A program made the translations under genes and the position numbers. The notes beneath the pieces were generated by a model. It was not told the DNA's origin. It saw only the letters and a program-made list of their open reading frames with translations, and did no database searches. Below are positions 49,949 through 59,018 of a stretch of DNA of 64,000 bases, piece after piece (the stretch's first letter is position 1; each line of letters opens with the position of its first letter). Source of the stretch: Chryseobacterium indoltheticum (GTDB taxonomy: Bacteria > Bacteroidota > Bacteroidia > Flavobacteriales > Weeksellaceae); assembly GCF_003815915.1 (NCBI RefSeq), contig NZ_CP033929.1, positions 3,906,001-3,970,000 on the forward strand, given 5' to 3'.

Positions 49949-51232
49949 TTATTTTACATTAAAATATTGCAAAACATCACCTACATGATTGGGCTTGCTG
50001 ATAATCTTATTGTTAGCATCTAAAATAAAATACGTTGGTGTTGCGTGAATATTATAAATTTCGGCAAAAGAACTGTTCCACCCTCTCAATTCTGAATCAT
50101 TGATCCAAGGGAATGCAGCAATTTTTGTGGTATACGCATTTTTATCAGTATCTAAAGACAAACCGATGATCTGAATATTTTTTGCCTGCAGATCTTTGTA
50201 TTTGGTTAAAAGTTGTGGTAGCTCATTTTCACAATGCGAACAGGTCGAAGACCAAAAAACGATTACTTTCTTATCAGCTTTTACATCAGCAATTGATTTT
50301 GCATTGGTATTTACCGCAGAATGAAATTTATAGGCCGGGAAAACTGCACCAATATCTGTAGCAGCATTAGACTTTAAGGTAGAAGCTAAACGATCGGTAA
50401 TGGTACATTTTAAATTCTTGGCTACTGTAAGATATTTAGTTTTAAATTCAGTCATATCATACACGTCGAAAATATCAATTAACTCTGAAAGCACAGTCTG
50501 GCCTCTAGGTGTTTCAACATTCAATGTATTAATTAAAGTATCCACAGAGGTATTAACATTAGTATTTCCACCTACATTAAGATACGACACGAGGATAGGA
50601 CGTAGAAGAGACGAGCTCTCTAACATATCGTTTGATTTATCGATAAAATTTACAATTTCTTCTTTGGTAACTTTCTTTGCAGGATTATTAGAAAGAAATT
50701 TATTATAATTGGTATTATAATAATAAACAAACGGGTGTTTTTCCTGGTCGATACTGCCAGTGCCTGAGAGCCTTCCCATTTCACTGATTAATGCCTTCCC
50801 AAATTCTGTATTGTCTTTATAATATTCTTTAATTTGAACCAATGCAGGAAGAATTATTTCTTTTTTCTGAGAAGACTCCTGAATAGCATTCATCAACTCA
50901 TTTGATTCATCCTGATAGATGACATTCTGAATTTTATTGGCCTTCGTTTCAAGTTTGATATTGATATTTTTATTTTCAGAAATAAAACTTACAGAATTGT
51001 TGGTATTGGGAAAATACACTTTCATCATCCCTGAATAATTAGTGGGATACTTAAATGTCCATACATTACCTTTACTTTTTTCTTTGGTAAAAATAATATC
51101 TTTGGAACCATTCAATGTATACAAAACAGCTTCTTGCTCATTAAAATCCGGCTGCGACTGGATATTTACAGAAAACTGTGCGTTCATTGAAAATGCCAAC
51201 AGCATTCCAGACAATACAAATAACTTTTTCAT
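49949..51232 (-). CDS. TlpA-like thioredoxin-fold protein, exported
   Basis: The 427-residue protein has a signal peptide (MKKLFVLSGMLLAFSMNAQ). The N-terminal 280 residues are of unknown type (similar in layout to DUF4369 thioredoxin fusions). The C-terminal thioredoxin/AhpC-TSA domain carries the active site FWSSTCSHCENELP near residue 330 and a cis-Pro region HATPTYFILD. It acts in the periplasm as a thiol-disulfide reductase or oxidoreductase; the partner is unknown. A terminator hairpin for the upstream operon lies only about 15 bases before the start codon. Confidence 0.88.
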   Translation of the reverse strand: MKKLFVLSGMLLAFSMNAQFSVNIQSQPDFNEQEAVLYTLNGSKDIIFTKEKSKGNVWTFKYPTNYSGMMKVYFPNTNNSVSFISENKNINIKLETKANKIQNVIYQDESNELMNAIQESSQKKEIILPALVQIKEYYKDNTEFGKALISEMGRLSGTGSIDQEKHPFVYYYNTNYNKFLSNNPAKKVTKEEIVNFIDKSNDMLESSSLLRPILVSYLNVGGNTNVNTSVDTLINTLNVETPRGQTVLSELIDIFDVYDMTEFKTKYLTVAKNLKCTITDRLASTLKSNAATDIGAVFPAYKFHSAVNTNAKSIADVKADKKVIVFWSSTCSHCENELPQLLTKYKDLQAKNIQIIGLSLDTDKNAYTTKIAAFPWINDSELRGWNSSFAEIYNIHATPTYFILDANNKIISKPNHVGDVLQYFNVK

Positions 51233-51247
51233 AGTGTAAAAATAAAA

Positions 51248-51273
51248 AAACTCTCCGACTAATCAGAGAGTTT
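51248..51273 (-). terminator. Terminator between the small PID-CTERM-like gene and the TlpA-like gene
   Basis: On the minus strand AAACTCTC and GAGAGTTT form an eight-pair stem with a ten-base loop, followed by TTTTATT. It ends the 53517-51294 operon 21 bases past its stop. It sits so close to the TlpA-like start that read-through control is possible. Confidence 0.85.
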
Positions 51274-51293
51274 CAAATATTTTAATTTAATTT

Positions 51294-51509
51294 TTATATT
51301 TTTTGAGTTTTGTATTTTTTAGCAAAATAAGCAATTGCCAAAATTGCAACAATCATTAATACATAAACATACATATCTATTGGAGAAGTTACATCACAGG
51401 GTGGAGAATCCTCTAGACCGCACGGAGCACCAGGCGTATCTTGAGCCTTTACAATGCTAATAGCTAATATAGAAAATATCAAAAATATTTTTTTATCAAA
51501 AAATCTCAT
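51294..51509 (-). CDS. Small exported protein with PID-CTERM-like membrane tail
   Basis: The 71-residue protein has a signal peptide (IFLIFSILAISIVKAQ), a short loop of about 20 residues with two cysteines (GAPCGLEDSPPCD), then SPIDMYVYVLMIVAILAIAYF and a basic end KKYKTQKI. A Pro-Ile-Asp triplet followed by a membrane helix and lysines is the layout of the Bacteroidetes PID-CTERM sorting signal. The mature peptide would be almost nothing but the anchor. It follows a T9SS cargo gene by 13 bases, so the two are co-transcribed. Confidence 0.7.
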   Translation of the reverse strand: MRFFDKKIFLIFSILAISIVKAQDTPGAPCGLEDSPPCDVTSPIDMYVYVLMIVAILAIAYFAKKYKTQKI

Positions 51510-51522
51510 TATACCGCTTGTT

Positions 51523-53517
51523 TTATTTGATTAATATTTTTGTATTTACAATATTTCCGTCATTCCCAACAACTTTTACTACATATACTGTTTTTAATGT
51601 AGAATCAAGTCTGATCACATAGTCAGCATCAGCTTTTACTGATTTTTCTGAAATAACAAGCTTTCCACTTGCATCGAAAACTTCAACTGAAGCAGACTTC
51701 CATGCCGGATCAAATCTAACGATATAATTTTTGATATTAGGATTGTATACAACTACCGTTCTAGATAGTGGTTTAGCCTCGTTAGTGTCTAATGTAACAT
51801 TTTGAGGTGCGCCATAATACAGACCATAGCTAGAATTTGTTACAGGAATCACATCACCTTGACTAATTTGCACTGCCTGTCCATTTGCTACAGTATAATA
51901 GAAACCAGTACCACCAGACAATAAATGCGTAGCAGCAGGAACTAAATTAACGTTATCTCTAATTTCAAATTTTAGAGAGGCTACATTTTGTCCGAAAACA
52001 CTTAGGTCAATTCTTTTCCCAAGATAATTTGACTCATTTGCTTCATTAATATATAATCTGTAAGCAGAAGAATAGTTAGGATCAATACTACCATTAGCAG
52101 TTTCTTCAAATGTCTGAATGATTGCAGAGGTAGTAGTCATTGCCTGTACCGAATTTACATGAGCATCTGGAATATTACCTGTGGTAAAATGTGGAGCCAC
52201 AACATAATATGTTTCTCCGATCTGATTACCATTGGCATCTAACGCCAAAACACCTAGCTGCTTAATATTTCCTGTATTTGTATTTTTAGCAGCAGTTACG
52301 CTATATGAAGTACCTTCGACTCTTGGAGCACTACTGAATCTTCTAAGATTATCAAAATCCATCTGTTGAGGAGTAGCATCTCTCAATTTAACCTTAAATG
52401 TCCCCAAGGGCTTCACTACTAAAGCGGCAGTAAGACTGCCCATTGGTTTGTGTGTACCTGGATCAAAAGTTACCATCTGAGGGCCAGCATAAGAAGTTGT
52501 ACCTCCTGTAGTGTTATTAAAGGTAACACTTTGCGGATCAACAACGATACCCCAAATATTATTAAATGCATTATTGTCATTAACAGATCCAGCCTCAGTA
52601 AAACCAATCATAGATAAATCAATGTTAGTTAAATATGGATTTGAAAACTGATAAAAGAATTGACCAAAACTACTTGTTGTTACGTTCCACGGAGTAGCAT
52701 TATCAAAAGGATCATAAATATACGTATTGTACTTTTCCTGGTAAATATTTCTATTATTACCACCCGCTCCAAATGTTGCCGGAATAGATGATGGAGTTAG
52801 AGACATTGTATTACCACCAGTTATCCCATCTGCATAAGGCACTCCTTTTACCGTATGTAATGTAGCAGGATTCAAGGCTGAAGCTCCCAATGTAAAATAA
52901 GCAGTTCTGTCCGCCGCAGTTGTAGCCGAAGCAACATCTATCGTAATACCTGGAGTATTAAGACTTGTAATTGGTGAATTCGGAATAATAGAGCCATCAA
53001 ACCTACGATTGGCATTGCTCCACTTAAGAATTTCTCTGCCCTGCCATCTTAAATTATTAAAATTCCCAGCCAACTCAGTACTAAGGCTCGAGAAGGTTTT
53101 CCCAATAAAAGGAATACCAATTTGCTGATAAGCACCGTGTTTTGTAGCAGCGTACTCCTTATCAACTACACCTGTAATATTACCTTGGGCAATACCTTTA
53201 ATGTACAGCTGACCATAAGGAGAAGTAACTGGCGAAGCAGTATCGTTAATTCTTATAATTATATTAGATCCATCAAACTTATTTGATGCATCTGGATTAA
53301 TGGTTTTCACCACATCAGAACCGCTGCCTACTACCATCATGTTTCCGTGCAAATCAATATTGCCGGAGCCTCTGGTTTGAAGACCTCCACCGTTATAAAC
53401 GAGGGTTCCGTTACTTACATACATTTTAGCTGTGTCATCTACGTGAAGTAGAACCGTCTGCGCCTGAACAGATAAACCGGTTGCTAAAATCCCGATTGTT
53501 AATAAATTTTTTTTCAT
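51523..53517 (-). CDS. Secreted protein with T9SS-type C-terminal domain
   Basis: The 664-residue protein has a signal peptide (MKKNLLTIGILATGLSVQAQ). A strand-rich body follows, beginning with LHVDDTAKMYVSNGTLVYNG, a motif of envelope proteins listing time-stamped strands, with long threonine/serine/asparagine-rich stretches. The C-terminal 90 residues (VVVYNPNIKNYIVRFDPAW … ASVEVFDASGKLVISEKSV … VYVVKVVGNDGNIVNTKILIK) look like a sorting domain. The opening PNP motif is replaced by NPN, so it is a divergent type A. It is probably surface-exposed; no enzyme signature is visible. It is the first gene of a two-gene operon. Confidence 0.8.
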   Translation of the reverse strand: MKKNLLTIGILATGLSVQAQTVLLHVDDTAKMYVSNGTLVYNGGGLQTRGSGNIDLHGNMMVVGSGSDVVKTINPDASNKFDGSNIIIRINDTASPVTSPYGQLYIKGIAQGNITGVVDKEYAATKHGAYQQIGIPFIGKTFSSLSTELAGNFNNLRWQGREILKWSNANRRFDGSIIPNSPITSLNTPGITIDVASATTAADRTAYFTLGASALNPATLHTVKGVPYADGITGGNTMSLTPSSIPATFGAGGNNRNIYQEKYNTYIYDPFDNATPWNVTTSSFGQFFYQFSNPYLTNIDLSMIGFTEAGSVNDNNAFNNIWGIVVDPQSVTFNNTTGGTTSYAGPQMVTFDPGTHKPMGSLTAALVVKPLGTFKVKLRDATPQQMDFDNLRRFSSAPRVEGTSYSVTAAKNTNTGNIKQLGVLALDANGNQIGETYYVVAPHFTTGNIPDAHVNSVQAMTTTSAIIQTFEETANGSIDPNYSSAYRLYINEANESNYLGKRIDLSVFGQNVASLKFEIRDNVNLVPAATHLLSGGTGFYYTVANGQAVQISQGDVIPVTNSSYGLYYGAPQNVTLDTNEAKPLSRTVVVYNPNIKNYIVRFDPAWKSASVEVFDASGKLVISEKSVKADADYVIRLDSTLKTVYVVKVVGNDGNIVNTKILIK

Positions 53518-53594
53518 TGATGTATATTGTTTTTTTGTGTTAAAAAAAAATATTCGGTGTAAAGATATGACTTTTTTCTAAAAAAAAATTAAAA

Positions 53595-54782
53595 TCACTT
53601 ATTAATCAAAATATTATCTTTAGAAAGTACAATTTCGTCTTGCTCCCCTACCGTAAACATATAATCTTCCAAAACCTTCTCCGTAGTTCCACGTAATCCT
53701 CTGGCTCCCAAACCTTTTTCCATCGTTTCATCGACAATAATTTCTACAGCTTCATCTGTGAACACCAGTTTTGTACCGTCCATTTTAAAAAGTTCTACAA
53801 ACTGATTGATAATAGAATTCTTTGGCTCTTTCATGATTCTTATCATCGTCTCTTTGGTCAGTTTTTCGAGATAGGTAATAATTGGAAATCTTCCCAAAAG
53901 CTCAGGAATTAATCCAAATGAGCGAAGATCGATGGCATTAATATTTTTTAAAACATATTCGTCTTCTCCTACATTATTGATCTTTTCTGCACTGAAACCA
54001 ATCGCCTGCTTATTCATTCTTCTTTCGATGATTTCTTTAATACCATCAAAGGCGCCTCCGGCAATAAATAATATATTCTGAGTATTTACCTGAATATATT
54101 TTTGATCAGGATGTTTTCTACCTCCCTGCGGCGGAACATTCACGATACTTCCTTCCAAAAGCTTCAACAAACCTTGTTGCACACCTTCACCAGAGACATC
54201 TCTCGTAAGACTCGGATTATCAGATTTTCTTGCAATTTTATCGATCTCATCAATGAAGACAATTCCTTTTTCTGCTTTTTCTACATCATAATCTGCAACC
54301 ATCAAAAGCCTCGAAAGAATACTTTCAACGTCTTCACCTACATATCCTGCTTCCGTTAAAATCGTCGCATCAACAATACAGAAAGGAACATTAAGCTCTT
54401 TGGCAATGGTTTTAGCCAAAAGCGTTTTTCCTGTTCCCGTTTCACCAATCATGATGATATTTGATTTCTCAAGCTCTACTTCCCTGTTTTCATCTTTCGC
54501 ATGAAGCAATCTTTTATAATGATTGTACACCGCAATTGCCAGTTGTTTTTTAGCCTGATCTTGCCCGATAACGTATTGGTTTAGAAACTCTTTTATTTGT
54601 TTTGGTTTTTTTAGTTCGTCAATAGACTCAGCCGGTGAAAACCCCGCTGGCGAAACCGTATCTTTTACAATCGAATGTGCCTGCTCTATACAGTTTTCGC
54701 AAATAAAGCCATTCTGTCCCGAAATCAGCATTTGTACTTCATTTCTCTTCTTACCACAGAAAGAACATTGGTTTGGATTCAT
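53595..54782 (-). CDS. clpX: ATP-dependent Clp protease ATP-binding subunit ClpX
   Basis: ClpX unfolds substrates and feeds them to ClpP. The 395-residue protein has the N-terminal zinc-binding domain (Cys6, Cys9, Cys28, Cys31), Walker A GETGTGKT at 113-120, Walker B IVFIDEID near 175, sensor motifs, and the R-finger region GLIPELLGRFP. It lacks the extra N-terminal residues of E. coli ClpX but is complete for the family. clpP is not in the window. The gene follows a hairpin that ends the greA-HIT unit. Confidence 0.96.
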   Translation of the reverse strand: MNPNQCSFCGKKRNEVQMLISGQNGFICENCIEQAHSIVKDTVSPAGFSPAESIDELKKPKQIKEFLNQYVIGQDQAKKQLAIAVYNHYKRLLHAKDENREVELEKSNIIMIGETGTGKTLLAKTIAKELNVPFCIVDATILTEAGYVGEDVESILSRLLMVADYDVEKAEKGIVFIDEIDKIARKSDNPSLTRDVSGEGVQQGLLKLLEGSIVNVPPQGGRKHPDQKYIQVNTQNILFIAGGAFDGIKEIIERRMNKQAIGFSAEKINNVGEDEYVLKNINAIDLRSFGLIPELLGRFPIITYLEKLTKETMIRIMKEPKNSIINQFVELFKMDGTKLVFTDEAVEIIVDETMEKGLGARGLRGTTEKVLEDYMFTVGEQDEIVLSKDNILINK

Positions 54783-54810
54783 TTTTATATAATATATTAT
54801 GTAAAGAAAA

Positions 54811-54834
54811 TCGTAAAAAATTTCTTTTTTACGA
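54811..54834 (-). terminator. Terminator-like hairpin before clpX
   Basis: TCGTAAAAAA and TTTTTTACGA form a perfect 10-pair AT-rich stem with a four-base loop, followed on the minus strand by TTTTC. It follows the HIT gene stop at 54849 and precedes clpX. Confidence 0.6.
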
Positions 54835-54848
54835 CCTTCTTTATATTG

Positions 54849-55238
54849 TTAAGAATTAATAATTAAATTTTGTATTTCGGAATATTCTTCCGCTGAAAGT
54901 TTTAATCTTTCGTTTCGAAAATTCATCTCTTCCACTTTATTTAACGGAATCAGATGAATGTGGGCATGGGGAACTTCGAGTCCCACTACAGCAACTCCCA
55001 CTCTTACACACGGAATTGCACTTTTTACTTTTTTAGCAACTTCCTGAGCAAAAGCCCAAAGATTTTTGTATTCTTCAGTCTCCAAATCAAAAATAAGATC
55101 TACTTCTTTTTTTGGAACAACCAGTGTATGACCTTTTACCAAAGGCATTGCATCTAGAAATGCCACAAAATTATCGTCTTCTGCAATTTTATATGCAGGA
55201 ATTTCTCCGTTGATGATTTTCGTGAAAATTGAGCTCAT
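54849..55238 (-). CDS. HIT-family nucleotide hydrolase/transferase
   Basis: The 129-residue protein ends its active-site loop with PHAHIHLIPL, the histidine triad H-x-H-x-H that attacks nucleotide alpha-phosphates. SIFTKIINGEIPAYKIAEDDNFVAFLD and LVKGHTLVVPKKEV match the Hint branch, which hydrolyses adenosine phosphoramidates. Its physiological role is uncertain. It follows greA by 32 bases and is probably co-transcribed. Confidence 0.9.
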   Translation of the reverse strand: MSSIFTKIINGEIPAYKIAEDDNFVAFLDAMPLVKGHTLVVPKKEVDLIFDLETEEYKNLWAFAQEVAKKVKSAIPCVRVGVAVVGLEVPHAHIHLIPLNKVEEMNFRNERLKLSAEEYSEIQNLIINS

Positions 55239-55270
55239 TTTTTAAAGTTGAAAGTTACAATTTTTGAGTT

Positions 55271-55741
55271 TTAAAGTGTTATTTCTAAAACTTCAAAAGA
55301 TAATTTATTACCATTTGGAAGAACGATTTCTGCAGTTTCCCCAACTACTTTCCCCAACAGACCTTTTGCAATAGGTGTATTTACTGAAATTTTACCTGAC
55401 TTCAAGTCGCTTTCGTTATCAGGAACCAATGTGAAGACCTGTTCTTTTTTGGTATCATTATTCAAAAGTTTTACTGTTGTAAGGATAGAAACTTTTGAAG
55501 TATCAAGCTGAGTTTCGTCGATTACTTTAGATGTGGTAACAATATCTTTAAGTTTAGAAATTCTCATTTCCAACATTCCTTGTGCTTCTTTGGCTGCATC
55601 ATATTCTGCATTTTCAGACAAATCACCTTTATCTCTTGCTTCTGCAATCTGTTGAGTAATTTTTGGTCTTTCAATTTTCTCCAATTGCTCAAGCTCGGCT
55701 TTCATTTTATCTAATCCTTCCTTAGTTACATAGCTCGCCAT
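55271..55741 (-). CDS. greA: Transcription elongation factor GreA
   Basis: GreA enters the secondary channel of RNA polymerase and stimulates cleavage of backtracked transcripts. The frame opens at 55783, but the ATG at 55741 gives the family start (ASYVTKEGLDKMKAELEQLE) and a 156-residue protein of normal length. The N-terminal coiled coil has the acidic tip DLSENAEYDAAKEAQ, and the C-terminal FKBP-like domain (SPIAKGLLGKVVGE-type) is complete. It is the first gene of greA-HIT. Confidence 0.95.
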   Translation of the reverse strand: MASYVTKEGLDKMKAELEQLEKIERPKITQQIAEARDKGDLSENAEYDAAKEAQGMLEMRISKLKDIVTTSKVIDETQLDTSKVSILTTVKLLNNDTKKEQVFTLVPDNESDLKSGKISVNTPIAKGLLGKVVGETAEIVLPNGNKLSFEVLEITL

Positions 55742-55849
55742 AATTTTAAAATTTAGTTTTAGTATAAAAAAATAATCCGACATTTGCCGGACAATGTTTT
55801 TGCGTGTTAATCGTTATTGTTTTACAAATATATAAAAATTTATCTTCAA

Positions 55850-56314
55850 ATGAAAAAAACTTTCTCATTCATATCAATTTTCATCTTGCTGACATTCAGC
55901 TTTTTAAATATAAACTCATGCAGTAATCGGGATGATACAGTAAGCTGTTTTCCTAATTCTACAATCAACGTAAATTTAAACCTGAATCTGGCAGCTTATA
56001 ATGACCTTAACTTTGTGGGGCAGCCTATTTACATAGACGAACAACAGTCTGGCACAAGAGGATTAATTGTTGTGAGAACCCTCGACAATCCTGCTACTTT
56101 TAAAGTATATGACAGAAATGCACCTCATCTTTGCCCGGATAACAACACTACTTTGGAAGTAAAAGACAATTTGTATATCATCTGTCCAAAAGACAATTCT
56201 AAATGGTTTCTTAATAATGGCTCTCCAGCTCAAGGAGCAACAACAGGACTTCCTCCAAAAATGTATTTTTGGAACTATGATGCAGGCACAAAGAATCTAA
56301 GCTTATACAATTAA
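55850..56314 (+). CDS. Probable lipoprotein, degenerate Rieske-like C-terminus
   Basis: The ATG at 55850 is preferred over 55817 because it starts a signal peptide with lipobox (LNINSC, Cys near residue 25). The mature protein (about 130 residues) begins with a strand pattern (NVNLNLNLAAYNDLNFVG). Its end shows APHLCPDNNTTLEVKDNLYIICPKDNSK, split as HLCP and IICPKD. These cysteines sit where a Rieske protein has its C-x-H and C-x2-H ligands, but one histidine pair is missing, so metal binding is doubtful. The stop overlaps the dtd start by one base (TAATG). Confidence 0.65.
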   Translation: MKKTFSFISIFILLTFSFLNINSCSNRDDTVSCFPNSTINVNLNLNLAAYNDLNFVGQPIYIDEQQSGTRGLIVVRTLDNPATFKVYDRNAPHLCPDNNTTLEVKDNLYIICPKDNSKWFLNNGSPAQGATTGLPPKMYFWNYDAGTKNLSLYN

Positions 56315-56763
56315 TGAAGGTAGTAATACAAAGAGTTTCTGAAGCTTCGGTAAAAGTTGATGGAATTGTGGTGGGTGAAATAAATAAAGGCTTTATGCTC
56401 TTGATCGGGATTGACGAAAACGATGAAAAAACAGATGCAGACTGGCTTGTACAAAAAATTTTGAACCTCAGAGTTTTTAGTGATGAAAATGACAAACTTA
56501 ATTTGTCTGTTAAAGATATTAACGGAGAGATTTTGTGCATCAGTCAATTTACCTTAATTGCTGATTACAAAAAAGGCAACAGGCCATCTTTTATAAAAGC
56601 AGCAAAACCTGACAAAGCAATTCCGCTTTTTGAATACTTCAAGGAAGAGCTTTCAAAATCTTATTTACGAATAGAGAGTGGCATTTTCGGAGCAGACATG
56701 AAGGTTTCGTTAATAAATGACGGCCCAGTCACCATTGTAATGGACTCTTTTACAAAACAATAA
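56314..56763 (+). CDS. dtd: D-aminoacyl-tRNA deacylase
   Basis: Dtd removes D-amino acids wrongly attached to tRNA. The 149-residue protein has the conserved start MKVVIQRVSEASVKVDG, the active-site SQFTLIADYKKGNRPSF near residue 78 and the cross-subunit loop NDGPVTIVMDS near 137. The length and motifs are typical and the gene is intact. It is translationally coupled to the lipoprotein gene upstream (one-base overlap). Confidence 0.95.
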   Translation: MKVVIQRVSEASVKVDGIVVGEINKGFMLLIGIDENDEKTDADWLVQKILNLRVFSDENDKLNLSVKDINGEILCISQFTLIADYKKGNRPSFIKAAKPDKAIPLFEYFKEELSKSYLRIESGIFGADMKVSLINDGPVTIVMDSFTKQ

Positions 56764-56961
56764 TACTTAGCAATTGTCTCTTTCTAGTGAAATAATAATG
56801 TCCAATAGATTAATTCTATTAAATTCACAAAAATAGCCGTAAAAACACTGTAAAAAATACCGTATTTTCCCTAATATTTGAATATACCGCAGTAAAAGTC
56901 ATCTTTTATCAAATACATACTATTTTTTTTCTCTAATTTTATGTACCAAAACTAGATTACT

Positions 56962-57858
56962 ATGAAAAACTGCTACCTTATCGTAGCCCTATTGATAATG
57001 GGCTGCCATATAAATGCACAAGTGGGTATCAACACAGATAATCCCAAGTCGACATTGCATGTTCAAAAGAGAGCCGAGCTCACTTATCCGGATGGTATAA
57101 TCCCGCCGAGAATTTCCGGGGATTCACTAAGACTGAAAGAAGCAGCCTATACAGTTGCTCAAAATGGAGCTATCGTTTACGTAACAAGCCCTATAACCAC
57201 CCCTAACCCAAGTGATTTTCCTAAAACTCAGGATGTGATTACTACAGGTTTCTTTATGTATGATGCATATTATACCCACCCCAATAGTACCCAAGGTGTC
57301 TGGAATAAAGTTCTCGCAAATGATTTAGGAATGTCTAAAGCAACGTATGCGGCAAAATTTACTGGAAATCTTTCTCTTGTCAATATAAGCCTTGGCCTAT
57401 TCAGCAGTACATTTAATTATCTGCCGTTAAGTACTTCGGGTAGTACGGTTACTACTGAAATTGCATCTTCACAAATTATAAATAACGAATACATAGTGCC
57501 TTCTACAGGTATTTATCATATCGATTACAGCTTTAGAACAGGGCAAGGAGTTTCTGCTCAGCTTTTATCGAATAATCCGCCAGGAATCGCTATCGTAAAA
57601 ACAGTAGGAGCAGGAGGAACAGCTGTAAGTACACTTTTAGATTACAGGGTATTCGGAGGTGTAAATCTATTAGATCTATCCGGCATACTGGGACTAAATC
57701 TCGTTGTAATCAATATAACACTTACCCAAGGACAAATAAGTCATATTTACAAACTCAATGCAGGAGACAGACTACGATTTGGCCTAGTACAAGGCGGGCT
57801 TAATTTAGGAGCTATATCAGACAAGTCTGCAGAGCTCTCAATTTATAAAATCAGGTAA
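56962..57858 (+). CDS. Exported protein of unknown function, QVGINT family start
   Basis: The 298-residue protein has a signal peptide (MKNCYLIVALLIMGCHINAQ). The mature N-terminus VGINTDNPKSTLHVQ is very common in Chryseobacterium surface proteins. The rest is strand-rich, with PPRISGDSLRLKEAAYTVAQ and a threonine-rich middle; the C-terminal half could be a C1q/TNF-like jelly roll (IYHIDYSFRTG; YKLNAGDRLRFGL). There is no T9SS domain. The 200 bases upstream are AT-rich without a clear promoter. It ends at a bidirectional terminator. Confidence 0.7.
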   Translation: MKNCYLIVALLIMGCHINAQVGINTDNPKSTLHVQKRAELTYPDGIIPPRISGDSLRLKEAAYTVAQNGAIVYVTSPITTPNPSDFPKTQDVITTGFFMYDAYYTHPNSTQGVWNKVLANDLGMSKATYAAKFTGNLSLVNISLGLFSSTFNYLPLSTSGSTVTTEIASSQIINNEYIVPSTGIYHIDYSFRTGQGVSAQLLSNNPPGIAIVKTVGAGGTAVSTLLDYRVFGGVNLLDLSGILGLNLVVINITLTQGQISHIYKLNAGDRLRFGLVQGGLNLGAISDKSAELSIYKIR

Positions 57859-57879
57859 CACAAATTCATCATAATAAAA

Positions 57880-57907
57880 AAAGCTTTCTTAAATATAAGA
57901 AAGCTTT
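57880..57907. terminator. Bidirectional terminator between convergent genes
   Basis: AAAGCTTTCTTA and TAAGAAAGCTTT form a 12-pair stem with a four-base loop, with T/A runs on both sides. Confidence 0.9.
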
Positions 57908-57931
57908 TGATGTTTTTGTTAACTAACTACT

Positions 57932-58444
57932 TTATCGTACAGGTACACTGCTGAAATTTAATGCAACTTTCAGATTCATATCAGAGCTTGTCTGGTTCTT
58001 CAATTCGTAAACAGTTCTTACCGTTAAGCCTGAACTTTTTACTACAGTATCCAGAAAGCCGGTATCATTTAAATCTAAATTTAAACTTGAAGAATTGGTA
58101 TCAATAGCGGATCTCGAAGCCACCAATTTTTCGCCAGTTCCGTTTGAAGAAATATAGATTTTCACAGATTTCAAAGCACTTAGGTTACCACCAACTGGTG
58201 AAGCAACAGAAATTTTAGCATCTGAAATTCTTACATCTTTAATTTGCGCATTGTTGTTTCCGCCCACCCAAGTCTGCACATTTGATGCAGTGGCAGTAGA
58301 AGAAACCTCTTTATTTGCAGGCACTCCCGTGGATACCAACACATTGGTGGTATAAGGAAATGTATTCTGTACAATAGACTGTACCGCACCACAACTTGCC
58401 AATGCCATTGTGGAAACTATTGCTAATGAAAATATATTTTTCAT
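57932..58444 (-). CDS. Lipoprotein of unknown function
   Basis: The 170-residue protein has a signal peptide with lipobox ALASC-G (Cys18). The mature part is rich in serine, threonine and valine with regular strands (VQTWVGGNNNAQIKDVRISDA; VKIYISSNGTGEKLVASR), suggesting a small beta-sandwich anchored in a membrane. No catalytic motif is visible. It is followed upstream on the same strand by another lipoprotein gene after a 43-base gap, so an operon is possible. Confidence 0.75.
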   Translation of the reverse strand: MKNIFSLAIVSTMALASCGAVQSIVQNTFPYTTNVLVSTGVPANKEVSSTATASNVQTWVGGNNNAQIKDVRISDAKISVASPVGGNLSALKSVKIYISSNGTGEKLVASRSAIDTNSSSLNLDLNDTGFLDTVVKSSGLTVRTVYELKNQTSSDMNLKVALNFSSVPVR

Positions 58445-58487
58445 AATAATAAAATTTGAAAATTACATTTGCATAAACTATACCAAT

Positions 58488-59012
58488 TTATTCTACTCTT
58501 ACAGAAAACCGACCAATATTATCTCCATCTGCCATCAGATTCTTACCGATGATAAGCGCAACTTCTCCTTTGCCAGAAATTTTATACGAAATATCTCTTC
58601 CAAACGGACCGTCGTATTTTCCGTCTGGTGTTTTAATTTGATTAAAACGGATATTCATATTATTATTTTCAGGCATTATGGTCGCTTTCAGTTGATCTTT
58701 CTTATAGTTTGTTATTCTCACAACTACTTTTTGGATTTTATCTGTAAATTCACATTCTAATGTGCTTGGTAATCTTTCGCCATCAATCAATTTTACGATT
58801 TCACCATTTTGGGTGCTTCCATTTTCATCAGAATTAGAATGTACTGATTGCAAAGTATCGTTACTTTTATTGATTTTCGAAGAATCTAATGCTGAAGTGT
58901 TTTCGCGTTGTTCTGAAACGATAACCGAATCTGTTTTCCTTTCTTGAGAAGGAACCGCTTTTTTGCATGACACAATCAATAAAAGGCTTACTAATAAAAC
59001 TGAATTTTTCAT
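58488..59012 (-). CDS. Lipoprotein of unknown function
   Basis: The 174-residue protein has a lipobox (LLIVSC, Cys16) followed by a serine/asparagine-rich linker to about residue 75. A C-terminal strand-rich domain of about 100 residues follows (SPTLECEFTDKIQKVVVRI-like; DGPFGRDISYKISGKGEVAL). It is not recognised. It lies six bases after the stop of the DUF4173 gene on the same strand, so it is probably co-transcribed. Confidence 0.7.
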   Translation of the reverse strand: MKNSVLLVSLLLIVSCKKAVPSQERKTDSVIVSEQRENTSALDSSKINKSNDTLQSVHSNSDENGSTQNGEIVKLIDGERLPSTLECEFTDKIQKVVVRITNYKKDQLKATIMPENNNMNIRFNQIKTPDGKYDGPFGRDISYKISGKGEVALIIGKNLMADGDNIGRFSVRVE

Positions 59013-59018
59013 GACAAT

